A stretch of 64,000 nt of DNA from Leishmania mexicana MHOM/GT/2001/U1103 (lineage: Eukaryota; Euglenozoa; Kinetoplastea; Trypanosomatida; Trypanosomatidae): positions 1 to 64,000 of the forward strand of contig NC_018313.1 of the NCBI RefSeq assembly GCF_000234665.1. The letters run 5' to 3'. This document shows positions 8,843 through 19,600 of the stretch, piece after piece (position 1 is the first letter of the stretch; each line of letters begins with the position of its first letter). The notes below the pieces were generated by a model. That model was not told where the DNA came from. It did no database searches and saw nothing but the letters and a program-made list of their open reading frames with translations. Made by a program: the position numbers and the translations under genes.

Positions 8843-9805
8843 ATGATGCTGCAAGAAGTTGTCACCGGTGAGGCGCTGCGTGTTTTAGGGTGCAACCCCT
8901 TCGAGGGGATCACCACGAAAACGCGTCTGCGGCAGCTGCTGCAGACGCACCAAGGCAGAGACAAGCTGTTCAAAGTAGCACAGTATTTGCTGCGCATCCG
9001 GCTGTGGTGGAATTCCGTCGACTTCAACGTGAACTACGTGCCAGGTGCGAATTTTTCCCGAATGGAAAGGAATCTGATGACCATCATAAATAGCCGCCGC
9101 ATGTTCCGCCTCGGCCGTTTCTTTGGCGAGTTTGTCCGGATGCGCGTAACGCTCATTAAGGCATCAGAGCTGGTATACATTCCGGTGAACGGTGGCCAGT
9201 GGGTGGCGTTGTTCATTCAATGCCAGATGCTGCTAGATATGCTGGCGAGGGGTTTGCTATTCGTTAAGTCCTTGCTGGAGGACGTTGCCTTTCTCGTTCA
9301 GAAGGGCTTCTTCCACAGTAACGTAGCTGGCCGTCTCATCTACTTGGCAACGCGGTGCGGACTTCCCGTTCTCACAATTGACTTGTTTCTGAATACGCTG
9401 CGCCTTTACCAAGGCATATTAGACGCGTCCGCCACCAAGTCCTCGAATGAAATCATGTTCTCAAAAGACTCCTTCTCTCTTCTGTCCAAGTATGACCGGG
9501 TAGATAAGCTGCGCCGCAAGTTGGCGTCCACGACCGATGAGGAGAAGCTGAAGGAGATAATCAAATACCAGCAGCGGGCGGCGCACGACACCAACGATAA
9601 CGTCGTATACGTGGAATCGTATGCTCAGCTGCTGTGGACCGACTTTGAGCTGCACTGGATCTGCGTAACGGAGGCAAAACTGCTGCTGGACATCTTTGTT
9701 GCTCTCTCAGGCCTGAGAGGATGGAAGCTGCAAGGGGCTGTGAGTACCGCAGGTTTGTTCTCTGGGTTGTGCTCCGTCTACCGCGTATGGACGTACGGCC
9801 GCTAG
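8843..9805 (+). CDS. PEX11-family glycosomal membrane protein
   Basis: The 320-aa protein carries the PEX11 signature near its N terminus: LLQTHQGRDKLFKVAQYLLR (about 32-51), followed by a segment ending SRRMFRLGRFFGEF. This is the amphipathic-helix region that binds and curves peroxisomal membranes. Hydrophobic segments follow at about 125-150 (FIQCQMLLDMLARGLLF) and at the C terminus (GLFSGLCSVYRVW), as in PEX11 and the trypanosome glycosomal proteins GIM5A/B. It is longer than PEX11 or GIM5 (about 220-240 aa), owing to a charged insert around 210-260. Expected role: glycosome proliferation or membrane transport. I cannot decide between PEX11 and a GIM5-like paralog. Confidence 0.78.
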   Translation: MMLQEVVTGEALRVLGCNPFEGITTKTRLRQLLQTHQGRDKLFKVAQYLLRIRLWWNSVDFNVNYVPGANFSRMERNLMTIINSRRMFRLGRFFGEFVRMRVTLIKASELVYIPVNGGQWVALFIQCQMLLDMLARGLLFVKSLLEDVAFLVQKGFFHSNVAGRLIYLATRCGLPVLTIDLFLNTLRLYQGILDASATKSSNEIMFSKDSFSLLSKYDRVDKLRRKLASTTDEEKLKEIIKYQQRAAHDTNDNVVYVESYAQLLWTDFELHWICVTEAKLLLDIFVALSGLRGWKLQGAVSTAGLFSGLCSVYRVWTYGR

Positions 9806-10514
9806 CTCTCGCCTAAACCCTCGTCCGCCCGCTCTTGTTGTGTGTTGCATTGTTCCTCAACTTCTTTGTTGTAACTTCAGTTGAAAAGTGATGGCTGACT
9901 TATATACATTTGCCACCTAGTTCACCTATGCCTCTCTGCCCTCTTCAGTTTTTTTTCACCTTTTCACCTGGACGAATATTCGCGTCCTCCTCCTCGTTTC
10001 CCTGTTACTTCAGTGTGCTTGAGTGCTCTTTGCTTGAAATATCGATCTTTTCTTGCGCCGGCACACGGTGCCAAGGAGTGCATGTCGCGCGCTGAGGCGA
10101 GGCAGGAGGGGGGCGGGGCCTATTTGCCTCGGGGTTCTCCTCACCATCAGGTGCTGCGGAGCAGCTAGTGCTACCACGCGTCGCTTGAGGATCATCATAA
10201 GGCGGTGCGTACTGGATTTTATGTGGATTCACTCAACCCTCTGCTTTTATCGGCCTCCACATGACCTGGGCGCCGGGCACACCTCTCCAACCCCCTGCTC
10301 ACACAGAGACACTTTCCCACACCCACGCCTGCTTCTCTTTGTTGGTGTTTTCTGCGGTGACCTTAATTTTGTGTCATTTGACAAAGCACTCCGTTTTCCT
10401 GTTGTGCTAGTGCTGAAGGCTAGCGGGATTACGACGCGGGCACACGTGCTGTGGCTTCTCTATTCTTGTCACTTGGGCTGCTGAACTGGACGCCGGCGTG
10501 ACAGGGGCCGCAAA
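9806..10514 (+). other. Intergenic: UTRs
   Basis: No gene seen. C/T-rich stretches at about 9940-10010 and 10230-10350 are splice-signal-like. The 143-codon ORF at 10053 has no protein character. Confidence 0.55.
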
Positions 10515-11264
10515 ATGCATAGTATCACAGTTGTGTGCATCAGCGTGGTGCTGGCGCTGCTTCTGCTGCTGTGGATGAAGGTATCGAACCTTGCCGGGGC
10601 GTCTGTTCGCAGTGACGTTCTGTTTGTGTTTGCGCACCCGGATGACGAGGCAATGTTTTTCACGCCACTCCTGCATTCCCTGCGGGCACAGCGGGTCACA
10701 GTGCATTTCCTGTGCCTGTCCAACGGTAACTACGCTGGGATGGGAAAGGAGCGTGAGAAGGAGCTCTACGCCAGTGGCGCTTTCTTCGGGGTGCAGCGGC
10801 GTAACATTCGAGTCGTCGACCACGCCGACTTGCAAGACGGAATGTGTAATATCTGGAGCCCGTTACTTATTCGCAGGGAGATCGAGTCGTACATGCAGAA
10901 AGCGGGCAACATCAGCACCATTGTTACATTTGACAAATACGGTGTCTCTGGCCATCCTAACCACATCGCCGTTCACAATGGCGTGCGGGAGCTCAAGGAG
11001 AACATGCCTCCAGGGCTCCTCCACCTGCAACTCAGAACACGGAATCTGCTGTTGAAGTACGTTGGACTGCTGGCGGTTCTTCCTTATGCCCTGTGGTCAT
11101 CCACATGCGTTAGTCGCACCAGCTTTGTCGCTGTCATTCCACCCGCATCCGCCTGGGAGAGCATGGCCGCGATGCGCAAGCACGCCGGTCAGCTTGTCTG
11201 GTTTCGCTATTTGTTTGTCATTTTCTCTTCGTACACGTACGTGAATGAGATCGAAGAGCTCTAG
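10515..11264 (+). CDS. GPI12: N-acetylglucosaminyl-phosphatidylinositol de-N-acetylase (PIG-L)
   Basis: This enzyme removes the acetyl group from GlcNAc-PI, the second step of GPI anchor synthesis on the cytosolic face of the ER. The 249-aa protein begins with a membrane anchor (about 5-20, TVVCISVVLALLLLLW). The metal-binding AHPDDE motif follows (40-45), with LSNGNYAGMGKEREKEL (68-84) and the GHPNH motif (146-150) after TFDKYGVS. H41, D44 and H147 are the expected zinc ligands and D43 the likely general base. Length and motif order match PIG-L/GPI12. GPI anchors and related glycolipids are abundant on trypanosomatid surfaces. Confidence 0.93.
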   Translation: MHSITVVCISVVLALLLLLWMKVSNLAGASVRSDVLFVFAHPDDEAMFFTPLLHSLRAQRVTVHFLCLSNGNYAGMGKEREKELYASGAFFGVQRRNIRVVDHADLQDGMCNIWSPLLIRREIESYMQKAGNISTIVTFDKYGVSGHPNHIAVHNGVRELKENMPPGLLHLQLRTRNLLLKYVGLLAVLPYALWSSTCVSRTSFVAVIPPASAWESMAAMRKHAGQLVWFRYLFVIFSSYTYVNEIEEL

Positions 11265-11804
11265 CTGGCGGGAGGGAGGGAGAGGGGGCGGGGTGCAAGG
11301 CGTGGCAAGACTGCATAGAGCAGAGGGTAAGATGATTAATGAGCCGCTGTCAGCTGAAACTCACGTGCACGAGAGCCTTCTGCTCTTTTCGATTTGGGGG
11401 CTTTTGCATTATTGTGAAGGACACTGCTTGTCTGTTTGTTTATCCACAGGTGAGAAATGTTTCCTTGATGGACTGCCTTCGTGCCGGAGAGAAATAAATC
11501 CTAGTGGCGTTGTGCAGTCCAGCAATCGAAACATGCGCCGGACTTGCTTCGAGTGCTCCGATTGCGAGTCCATAGTTGAAAGCTGTGTATCCGTTTTTCT
11601 TGTTTCGCCTTCGCCGTACATGGGGGCTCAGGCAGCCGTGTGCGGCACCTCGCTCCCCCTCCCCCTCCCCCTTTTTCCCTCCCGTTTTCTCGCTCCTTTC
11701 CAAGCTGTACCATCTTGTTTCCCCTTCGGTTGACTGCTCCTCTCTTTCTCTCTGTTCGCCCGTCGCGTGATTTCTCGCGCTCATTTGTTCATCGTGAGGG
11801 ACAG
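11265..11804 (+). other. Intergenic: GPI12 3' UTR and spacer
   Basis: No gene seen. A pyrimidine-rich stretch at about 11650-11775 precedes the NTH1 relic and may once have been, or still be, a splice-acceptor region. Overlapping ORFs on both strands are composition artefacts. Confidence 0.55.
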
Positions 11805-12528
11805 ATGCCGAAGACAAGTTTTCAGACGCTCCACGTGGGGGATATTGCCACGACACTGACTGGTGCGCATGGCCTCCTGTTCGCGCTCCGGAAGATTGGC
11901 AGACTGGCGTATAGCAGAAGCGACGCTTATCGACAACTGCTGCCTGGCCGCTTTACCGACAGTCCGTGTGTGTGGCGGCGGCAGCCTAACCACGAAAATT
12001 AGACCAAGAGGTTTAACTGGCTTGTTTCACGGAAGCTGAGCGTCATGGCACAAGTGACCGTGTGCGCTGCTACTCTGACGGAGCTCAGTGGCGAAGGACT
12101 CACCCCGTGAAATGTCCGACGTATGGGAGAGGAAGAGCTAGTATAAAAAAAAACAGCACATTTGCAGCATGAACGTTGTCAATCGAAAGGCGAAACACAT
12201 TGTTCACGTTACGGGAATACTGTTTCGAGAGTATGACGGCAAGGAGCTGCGCGATTACGACCTGGTTGTTGCACTCCTCAGCATGGATTCCAGGATGAGA
12301 ATTGTGTTCTATGCTGTCGCCGACCACCGGGTAGTTGGGATCGGTGTGAATGTACGTGTGCACCGCGTTTCGCAGCGCCCGGACTGCTAGCCAAATAGAG
12401 CCAAGTCCTTGGAGGGCATGCGTAATGCACTCGAGGGACTTCAATTGCTGCATGTGTTTGGTCGACGACGTGTGCGTCTTTGCGCTACCTGTCCGAAAAA
12501 GGTGATACTAAAGCACAGCTGTGTATAA
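11805..12528 (+). pseudogene. Decayed full-length paralog of endonuclease III (NTH1 relic)
   Basis: Conceptual translation aligns with the intact NTH1 gene at 12977-13753 along almost its whole length. From 11805 one frame gives DAYRQLLPGRF and, after an in-frame TAG at 12000-12002, TKRFNWLV (parent QRFHTLV). It runs on through GEGLTP to a TGA at 12108-12110 and NVRRMGEEEL (parent SVHAMTEREL). A frameshift at the A-run near 12144-12152 shifts to HICSMNVVNRKAKH (parent HICKVGFHNTKAR) and ADHRVVGIGVNVRVHRVSQR. After a TAG at 12388-12390 come AKSLEGMRNALEG (parent VKTPEDTRKALES) and a shortened Cys-containing end. The catalytic Lys and Asp positions are R and N, and the HhH glycines are lost. 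It is non-functional as an enzyme and, given about 40 % identity by eye, an old tandem duplication. Confidence 0.85.
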
Positions 12529-12976
12529 GGTTGGCCACAGACTCTTTTTATCTCCTGCTCCTACACGGATCTGCTGAGGTCGATGCCCGGTCTTTCAGAG
12601 TCCAGCCGTTTGCTCTCACCCAGTCCCATGTGTTCCGCGTTGATTTAACTACCTTTTTTTTATTGCCACTCCCCTTTCCTTCTCTCGTACTGATGTTGTA
12701 CCGCTTCACATATGCGTCCTCTGGAAAGCGAATCCGCTAGGCTATAGAAAACGTGGCAAATCCAGCAGCTAAGAATCAAGGGCTTGCTGTGTCGCGTCGT
12801 GCCTGTGGCCTCCCCGGAAATCGCTTGACAGCCGCACAGCACTGCATACATTACCACAAGTGATATTTGGATGGCGTTCAACTGTCTACATCGCCCTGAC
12901 TGTCGACTTCATGACTCCTTTTTCTCCGTACCTACGCGCACTCTGAAGGAAAGACGAACGAGCGGGACTGTGGACC
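12529..12976 (+). other. Intergenic between NTH1 relic and NTH1
   Basis: No gene seen. A T-rich run at about 12650-12695 and a CT-rich run at about 12908-12945 are plausible polypyrimidine tracts for NTH1 trans-splicing. Confidence 0.55.
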
Positions 12977-13753
12977 ATGAATAAACGCTCCTTTACCCCG
13001 CCGTCGAATTGGGGGCAGCTTTTCGCGCGCCTGGAGGATTATCGAAAACACTTAAAGGCCCCGGTGGACACGATGGGGTGCCACCGCCTCCGCGACGAGA
13101 ATGCACCAAAGGAAGTTCAGCGCTTCCACACCTTAGTGGCGCTCATGCTCAGTGCACAGACAAAGGATGTCGTGACCGCGGCTGCGATGGATGCGCTCAT
13201 CAAGCGCGGACTGACTGCGCAGTCGGTTCATGCGATGACAGAGAGAGAATTGGATAAGCACATCTGCAAAGTCGGGTTTCACAATACGAAGGCGAGGAAC
13301 ATCAAGGAAGTCGCTGCGATTCTCATGAAAGACTACGATGGAAAGGTACCGCGAGAGTATGCGGAGGTGATTGCACTGCCCGGCGTCGGCCCCAAGATGG
13401 CAAACCTGTTTTTCCAAGACGCCGATCACCGCGTTATCGGCATTGGCGTCGATACACATGTGCACCGAATCTCGCAGCGTTACCGGTGGGTACCAAGCAC
13501 TGTGAAGACACCGGAGGACACGCGCAAGGCGCTGGAGTCGTGGTTGCCTCTGGAACATTGGGGAACCATTAATTCTCTCATGGTGGGTCTCGGCCAAACA
13601 GTATGCACCCCACTCCGCCCGAAGTGTGACATCTGTGAACTTAGCGGCATTTGCCCAAACGCGTTCAAGGAGACACAGCAGAAGCGCCTCCGCGCAAAAG
13701 GGCTCCTGGTGGAGAAAGAGGAGCCTGTGTCGCACAAAAAGCGGAGAAAATGA
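12977..13753 (+). CDS. NTH1: Endonuclease III homolog, DNA glycosylase/AP lyase
   Basis: Bifunctional base-excision repair enzyme that removes oxidised pyrimidines and nicks abasic sites. The 258-aa protein shows the complete family signature. The helix-hairpin-helix LPGVGPKMANL (134-144) holds the catalytic Lys140, and the GVDTHVHRISQR motif holds catalytic Asp159. A [4Fe-4S] cluster is formed by Cys210-X6-Cys217-X2-Cys220-X5-Cys226. The LSAQTKD motif (58-64) is also intact. The C-terminal KKRRK (254-258) is a possible nuclear localisation signal. A decayed tandem copy lies about 450 bases upstream. Confidence 0.96.
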   Translation: MNKRSFTPPSNWGQLFARLEDYRKHLKAPVDTMGCHRLRDENAPKEVQRFHTLVALMLSAQTKDVVTAAAMDALIKRGLTAQSVHAMTERELDKHICKVGFHNTKARNIKEVAAILMKDYDGKVPREYAEVIALPGVGPKMANLFFQDADHRVIGIGVDTHVHRISQRYRWVPSTVKTPEDTRKALESWLPLEHWGTINSLMVGLGQTVCTPLRPKCDICELSGICPNAFKETQQKRLRAKGLLVEKEEPVSHKKRRK

Positions 13754-14381
13754 ACGTAGTGAGCTGCTCTGCACTTTCACCAGTGGACGTGCCAATCGAA
13801 CTCCCCTTCACCTTGTCACCAGCGAAGGTGTGCTCGCTCGCACAGTGCTTCTTTGTTGTTTGCATGCACTTGTCATCGTCGTAATACGTATCGGATGGCA
13901 CCATTCCGCTGAGGAAGTAATAGTTTTTCTGTTCCTCCTCCCCCAGTTGAGAACAGGGGTGAAGAGGATCCCAGCGCCGGTGTAGATGGGCCTGTGTGTG
14001 TGTGGTGCGATGAGGCAGTGACCGTCTCACACCTTCACGTGCTTTTAGACAAGATCGCGACTATGCCCTATTTTCGGCAGTTGTCGCGTGCGCGCTCGCC
14101 ACGCGCCAGGGAAGCGATGCCGCTGATGACAGCTCTCGTATATAGCCCCCATCGCTGCTTGTACTTCGCATACTCTCCTCTCTGCCCTTTGGAAACTTGG
14201 GCCTGCATTTCTCATTTGCGCTTTGTACACTACCAGATAACTTGAAGCTTCAAGCGTCCAAACCTATTAGCAGTTCTCTTCTTCGTTCGCTTCCTTTTTG
14301 TTCTGCTTTCTCAGTGCTCTGCCGTTCTCTCACCAGAAAACCGACGCCGGGAACAAAAAGAAACCACTCAGATCTCCAGCC
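13754..14381 (+). other. Intergenic: NTH1 3' UTR and RRM gene 5' region
   Basis: No gene seen. The tract tttctcag at about 14307-14314 and ctctcaccag at about 14327-14336 are two good acceptor sites before the ATG at 14382. They explain why the longer ORF start at 14298, inside the tract, is not used. Confidence 0.6.
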
Positions 14382-14777
14382 ATGTCTTACCCGTCTCCGT
14401 TCACTCGCAATGTGTACATTGCCAGCCTGCCAGAGGACTACTCCGAGAAGGATCTACTGGATCTCTTCTCTCCCTTTGGCCGCGTCATCTCCTGTACAGT
14501 GAAGTACGACAAGGAAACTGGACGGTGCAAGGGGTACGGCTTCGTCTTATTTGAAAATGAACAGGATGCGTTGAACGCCGTGATCGCGCTCCAGGGTCAC
14601 TCCATCCAGAGCACACGCGTCCAGGTGCGTTTGGCTCGTCCGGAGGCTTCGGCAAAGAAGATGTATCCGGTGATGATGCAGCAGCAGCTGATGAGTGCGT
14701 GCATGCCGTACCAGCCGGTGTACGTCATGTACGTGCCGTCGCCCATGTACAGCCCGATGTCGTTGGTGCAGGGTTGA
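14382..14777 (+). CDS. Single-RRM RNA-binding protein, RBP5/RBP6-type
   Basis: The 131-aa protein is essentially one RNA-recognition motif, with RNP2 VYIASL (11-16) and RNP1 KGYGFVLF (50-57). The short C-terminal tail is rich in M, Q, P and Y and ends PVYVMYVPSPMYSPMS. The start at 14382 (MSYPSPFTRN) is preferred over 14298, because two AG acceptors lie between them and the homologous genes at 21954 and 33592 start their RRM similarly. It is related in RNP2, RNP1 and tail (PVYV motif) to those two genes. The trypanosomatid RBP5/RBP6 family controls mRNA stability and life-cycle differentiation. The specific member is not assigned with certainty. Confidence 0.85.
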   Translation: MSYPSPFTRNVYIASLPEDYSEKDLLDLFSPFGRVISCTVKYDKETGRCKGYGFVLFENEQDALNAVIALQGHSIQSTRVQVRLARPEASAKKMYPVMMQQQLMSACMPYQPVYVMYVPSPMYSPMSLVQG

Positions 14778-16600
14778 GGAGTGCACGGGCGAACGTCGAC
14801 GCGTCTTCTGAGGCGTATCCGGCCCGCTGTGAACAACGTCACAAAATGACAGTTCCATGCAGCGGGAAACGGCCTTTACGTTTCTGAAAAGTGGCACAGC
14901 ACCCTCTTTCATTTTTTCATATTGCTGGTCCAAGTATGCATCCACTACATCCCTGCGTACTCCATTCAACTGAACTTATTGATTTTAGCGTTTACTCTCC
15001 AACTCGCACCAACTACTTCCTCGCATTTTTATCTGTCCTTTGTCTCTCTTTTGTATCATGCTCCCGTTTTTCTTTTCTGTTTCTCTCATTTTTTTCTGTC
15101 AGTTTATTTGATGTGGATTTCTAAGCTTTATCGGTTTCCATCTCTCGCTTGATTTTTGTTCTTCTTTTCAGTTGCTTGTCTTCTACACGAACTCGGAAAG
15201 TCGAAAAAAAGAAGTCCTTTGGTCAAAGAAAAAAAAGAACGCCATACATACCGTCGTCCCCCCCCCCTCCCTCCCCGATCCGTGTGCGTCACGTCACAAA
15301 CGGGACGAAAAGCCACCGGAGTGCCTTTGCTGTGAGCAAAACTGAAAATAAATATTTGCCGACAAAACGAGGCAGAGGAAGGTTCTGAAAGATACGGTGC
15401 GAGTAAGGTAAAAAGCGAGTGAACCCAATAGAGAAAGAGATTACTCGAAAACAACAGCGATCAAGTGCCAAGCCAGAGGAAGAGACGGAGAGCGCCACCT
15501 TAGTTGAGAGGCTGTCTCGGCCTCTTTCCAGATCTTCCTCTTCTCGCGTGCATTTTTTCTTTTTGCCTTCTCTTTTTTCTTCCTTGTGCTTCGCAAGTCG
15601 TTTTGTTTTGTTCATACTAACGCACAGTGATATATGTCCCGTGTGCACTCCAACTGAAACAAAGAATCTCAACAGAGAGGGAAAAAATACAGCATTCAAA
15701 AGAGATACACATTTATTCAACACGTACTTTATTTGGAGGGAAGAGAGCGTAGCTCCGCATCTGAAGTTATCTGTTTCTGACTTCCTTGTCCCCCCCCCCT
15801 GGCCTTCAAGTATCGTTGGCACGCTGAAGACAGAAAAAAGTGCTGGGACAGGTGCAGCCATGACAGAGAGCGTGCGCATATGTTTGTTTGCAGATACAAG
15901 AATAACAAAAGTAAACGAGCAAAGAAATGTGCCCAACTCGCAACAGAGCTTCTTTGAGCGTGTTTAGTCTCTCAACGACCAATGAAACAATAAAGTAGCC
16001 ACACCATGAATTCCGACACCGCGACATGCGACACATGCAGCACAGCGGCAGATGAAAGAGCTAGTGTGCTCTTCAAGGATACTGCGTGGAGCCACAGGCG
16101 AGCACCTGCTGTGAGGGAGCTGTGAAACGTGCCACCATGCGCCTGCGTCTCATCACCGACGACTCAACTCATCGCGCTCAGTGCCGTCAGGTGTTTATTA
16201 GTCTGCCACTCAGCCGTCGTTGTACACCCCCTTTTCTTCTGCGCGAACGCCTGTAGCTGCTCTCTGTTCTCCCCCTCGGCTTGGCTGAGGCATTCTTTGT
16301 GTCCGTCTGTCCTTGCCATGCTACTCGACTGCCACCTTCTTTTGCAGCCTTTAATTCGACAACCCCTTTCCTACCGGTTTGCATCTCCTGTTTTCCTCCT
16401 GAATATCTTCATTTAGAGCACTGTTCGCTGCGCCATTGTGCTCAGTCTTGACCGAGCACCGAAAGTCTCCCAGCTTCACCCGCAAGCAGCAACGGTGATC
16501 TTGCAGTGCTGCAACTGTTTCCACATACATCTCCACGCGCGCATAGGTCAGCAGGAAAGCATCGGCGAACCTCTCCCGGCGCCAGGAAGACTGTGACGCA
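14778..16600 (+). other. 1.8-kb spacer between RRM gene and helicase
   Basis: No protein gene seen. The 182-codon ORF at 15419 and the 215-codon minus-strand ORF at 15289-15936 overlap each other and lack motifs. CT-rich stretches at about 15040-15180 and 16190-16400 are splice-signal-like. Most of this is probably the 3' UTR of the RRM gene. Confidence 0.55.
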
Positions 16601-19600
16601 ATGGGACCAAACCGACAGCGGAAACCACCAAATCCGGGCCGTGGCGGCCGGGGGCGAGGACGAGCGGCGGCGGCACCTGCCGGCGCATCGACGAAGGCAG
16701 CCCCGTCGATGATTACCAACGCTGGCAGAGACCTCATCATCGATGTACTGCATCACGCTGCCACGGGAGGCAGCGTGCCAGTATCTGAGAAGCACTTTGA
16801 TGCCAAAATCTCTTCCCGCATCACGTTTCAGCGCAATGCGCCCCTTATGCCCTCTGAAATCCTGCAACGGCTTTATGAGGGCTTGGGTTTTCCGCGAGAC
16901 CTTGTCACGCAGTACCTGGCGGACCTCGCTCAGACGGTTGAGGTGCCGTCATTTAGCGATGTAACGGAGCTGCTGGATGAGGCCGGGCCTTTTCAGTCGT
17001 TTCTAGTTCACAGCTGCTTTGAACTTTTCAACTGCATGACCTGGTTCTCGCGTGAGGAGAGCAACGACAAGGTGAGCCCCGAGGAAGGCGATGCGATTCT
17101 AGAGAACGAGATTGGCACGATTGAGAGTCTCTTCAGCGACAGTTTTCTTGGTCGAAAGCACTTTGACGATGACACAAACGACCGCGAACTGTACTTCGGC
17201 TTTCGCACCGCTTATGAAAAGCAGTTGCTCGTAGTCGTACGCTTCCCGGACTATTATCCGACAGAGACGCCGGTCATTTACGTGCAACCGCTCCGCAGAA
17301 GCTCACCCGAGTCGCTGCCAAGTCTTGTCGTGGCGCCGTCGTGCACGAAAGACATTTCGGCCGTCGACAGACGCGCCATCATGGATGCAGCCGTGCAGGC
17401 GATTAATGGGTTTGTGGGTGGCGGGTGTCTGATGGCACTTATCTCCGCCATTCACGGCGCGGTGTCATCAATGGAGGAAGTGCAACCGGCCTCGTCGACG
17501 CCGCCGCTGAATAGGGACGCGGGAGCAAAGGAACGGTCTGCGGTGCAGCAGCAGCGCAAGGCGTTCCTTGGCGCTCTCACCGGCAACAGTGCGGCCGACA
17601 AAAAGGCCACCGAGGAGTCCGCAGAGGACGAGGAGGATCGCTTCATTCAGGTCTCGATGCCGGAGAGGGTCGAGTTGGCGACCGTTGACGCCACCAAGGT
17701 TGATCGGGAGACGCAGCGCCGCGACTTCTTAGCGTCCGATGCCGCCCTCGACGTGACTCTCAAGTCCTCGTGGGAAAAACTGAAGACAGAGGGTTCTCTG
17801 CGCAAGGCGCGCGACTCGCTCCCGGCACACAACGTACGTGAAACGCTGCGGGCGGCCTTACAGAAGCACAACACCGTCGTTATTGGTGGTGAGACGGGTA
17901 GCGGTAAAACAACTCAGATTCCACAATTCCTATACGAGTTCATGTGCGAGGAAGGACATGGCAGCTCGGCTAATATTGTGTGCACCCAGCCTCGTCGTCT
18001 TGCTGCCACCTCCGTCGCTCTGCGCGTCGCCGAAGAGCGCGACGAAGCGGCTGGTGGCACAGTCGGCTACTCGATTCGCCTAGAGAACTGTGTATCCAAG
18101 AAGACGCAGATCACCTACTGCACCACAGGTATTGTGCTGCGACGGCTGCAAACAGACAAGTACCTTGGTCGTGTAAGCCATGTGGTCGTGGATGAAATTC
18201 ACGAGCGGGGCGTGGATACGGACTTCCTGCTTATCCTGCTACGCGATCTGGTGCGGCGACGACAGGATCTCAAGGTGGTGCTGATGAGTGCCACGATGGA
18301 CTCGGAGTTGTTTGCACGGTACTTCGATGGTGCCCCGGTCATCTCCATCGCAGGACGCACGTTTCCAGTAAAGGTGATGCACTTGGAGCAAATCATCCCC
18401 GAGGTCAACTACACCCTTGAGGAGGGATCGCCGTTCGAGAAGATTAGCGGAGACAAGGAGACGCGACGGCGCAACACGCGCAAGAATGTGCTGAACCTCG
18501 ACTTGGAGGACGTGGAGGAGGACGTGGAGCGGGAGAAGACGCAGCATAGGCTCGCACAGGTGGTGAGGGCGTCGCCTAAGACACTCGACACACTTGCACG
18601 CATGAACTATGACGTGATCAACTATGAGCTGACCGAGTACATTGTGGAATACATCGACACCGCGCTGCGTGTGCCAGGCGCAGTGCTGGTGTTTCTCCCT
18701 GGCATGGCCGAAATTCAGCGATGCCTCGAACAGCTGAAGCTCAACCCCCGCCTCGCCAAGTCGTGCCTCTTCTACAACCTGCACAGTTCGCTCGGGTCGT
18801 CGGAGCAGCAAGGAGTGTTTCGGCGGCCACCAGCCGGTAAGCGAAAGGTGATTCTGGGCACCAACATAATGGAAACCTCCATCACCATCGACGACGCTGT
18901 CTACGTCATCGACACCGGAAAGGCAAAGGAGAACCGCTACAATGCCCGCAAAAGCTTGTCTGAGCTTGTCACGGTGAACATCTCCAAGGCAAACTGCCGC
19001 CAACGACAGGGTCGAGCGGGCCGTGTGCAGGAGGGCTTCTGCTTTCGCCTTTTCACCGAGGCGCAGTTCGAAGCCTTTGACGATCACCAGCTCTGCGAGA
19101 TGCACCGCGTGCCGCTGGAGAGCCTCATTTTGCAGATTTACGCCCTGCACCTAGGCGACGAGGTCGAGTACTTGCAGAAGGCGCTGACCCCTCCCGAGGA
19201 ACGCGCGATTCACAGCAGCGTCAAAGTACTGACGACGCTTGGCGCGCTGACCGCGGAAAAGCGACTCACCTCTCTCGGACAGCACCTCGCCAACCTACCT
19301 CTTGATGTGCGTGTGGGCAAAATGATCATCCACGGTGCGTTGCTGCAGTGCATCGATCCTGTGCTCACCATTGCCGCCTGCCTCGCCACGAGGTCGCCCT
19401 TCATTGCATCGGTGGATTTTCGCACCGAGGTGGAGAATATGCGGCGCGCGTTCGCCGGAGAGACGCTCTCGGATCAGCTCTCCTCGTGGTTCGCCTACAA
19501 CAAATGGGCGTCGGTCCTGCAACAGAAGGGTACCGCCGCCGCACGCAAGGTGTGCGAGGACTACTTCTTGTCACCCGCCACACTGAAGCAGATTGAGTCT

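Noticed and set aside
12169..12390. A separate 73-aa gene
   Set aside because: It is an internal fragment of the NTH1 relic, bounded by the frameshift and an in-frame stop.
15289..15967. Overlapping ORFs on both strands (215 and 182 codons) in the spacer before the helicase
   Set aside because: Low-complexity K/E/S/F composition, mutually overlapping, no motifs or splice-site support.
18239..19150. 303-aa minus-strand ORF
   Set aside because: Exact antisense shadow of the DExH helicase, caused by high GC3 codon bias.
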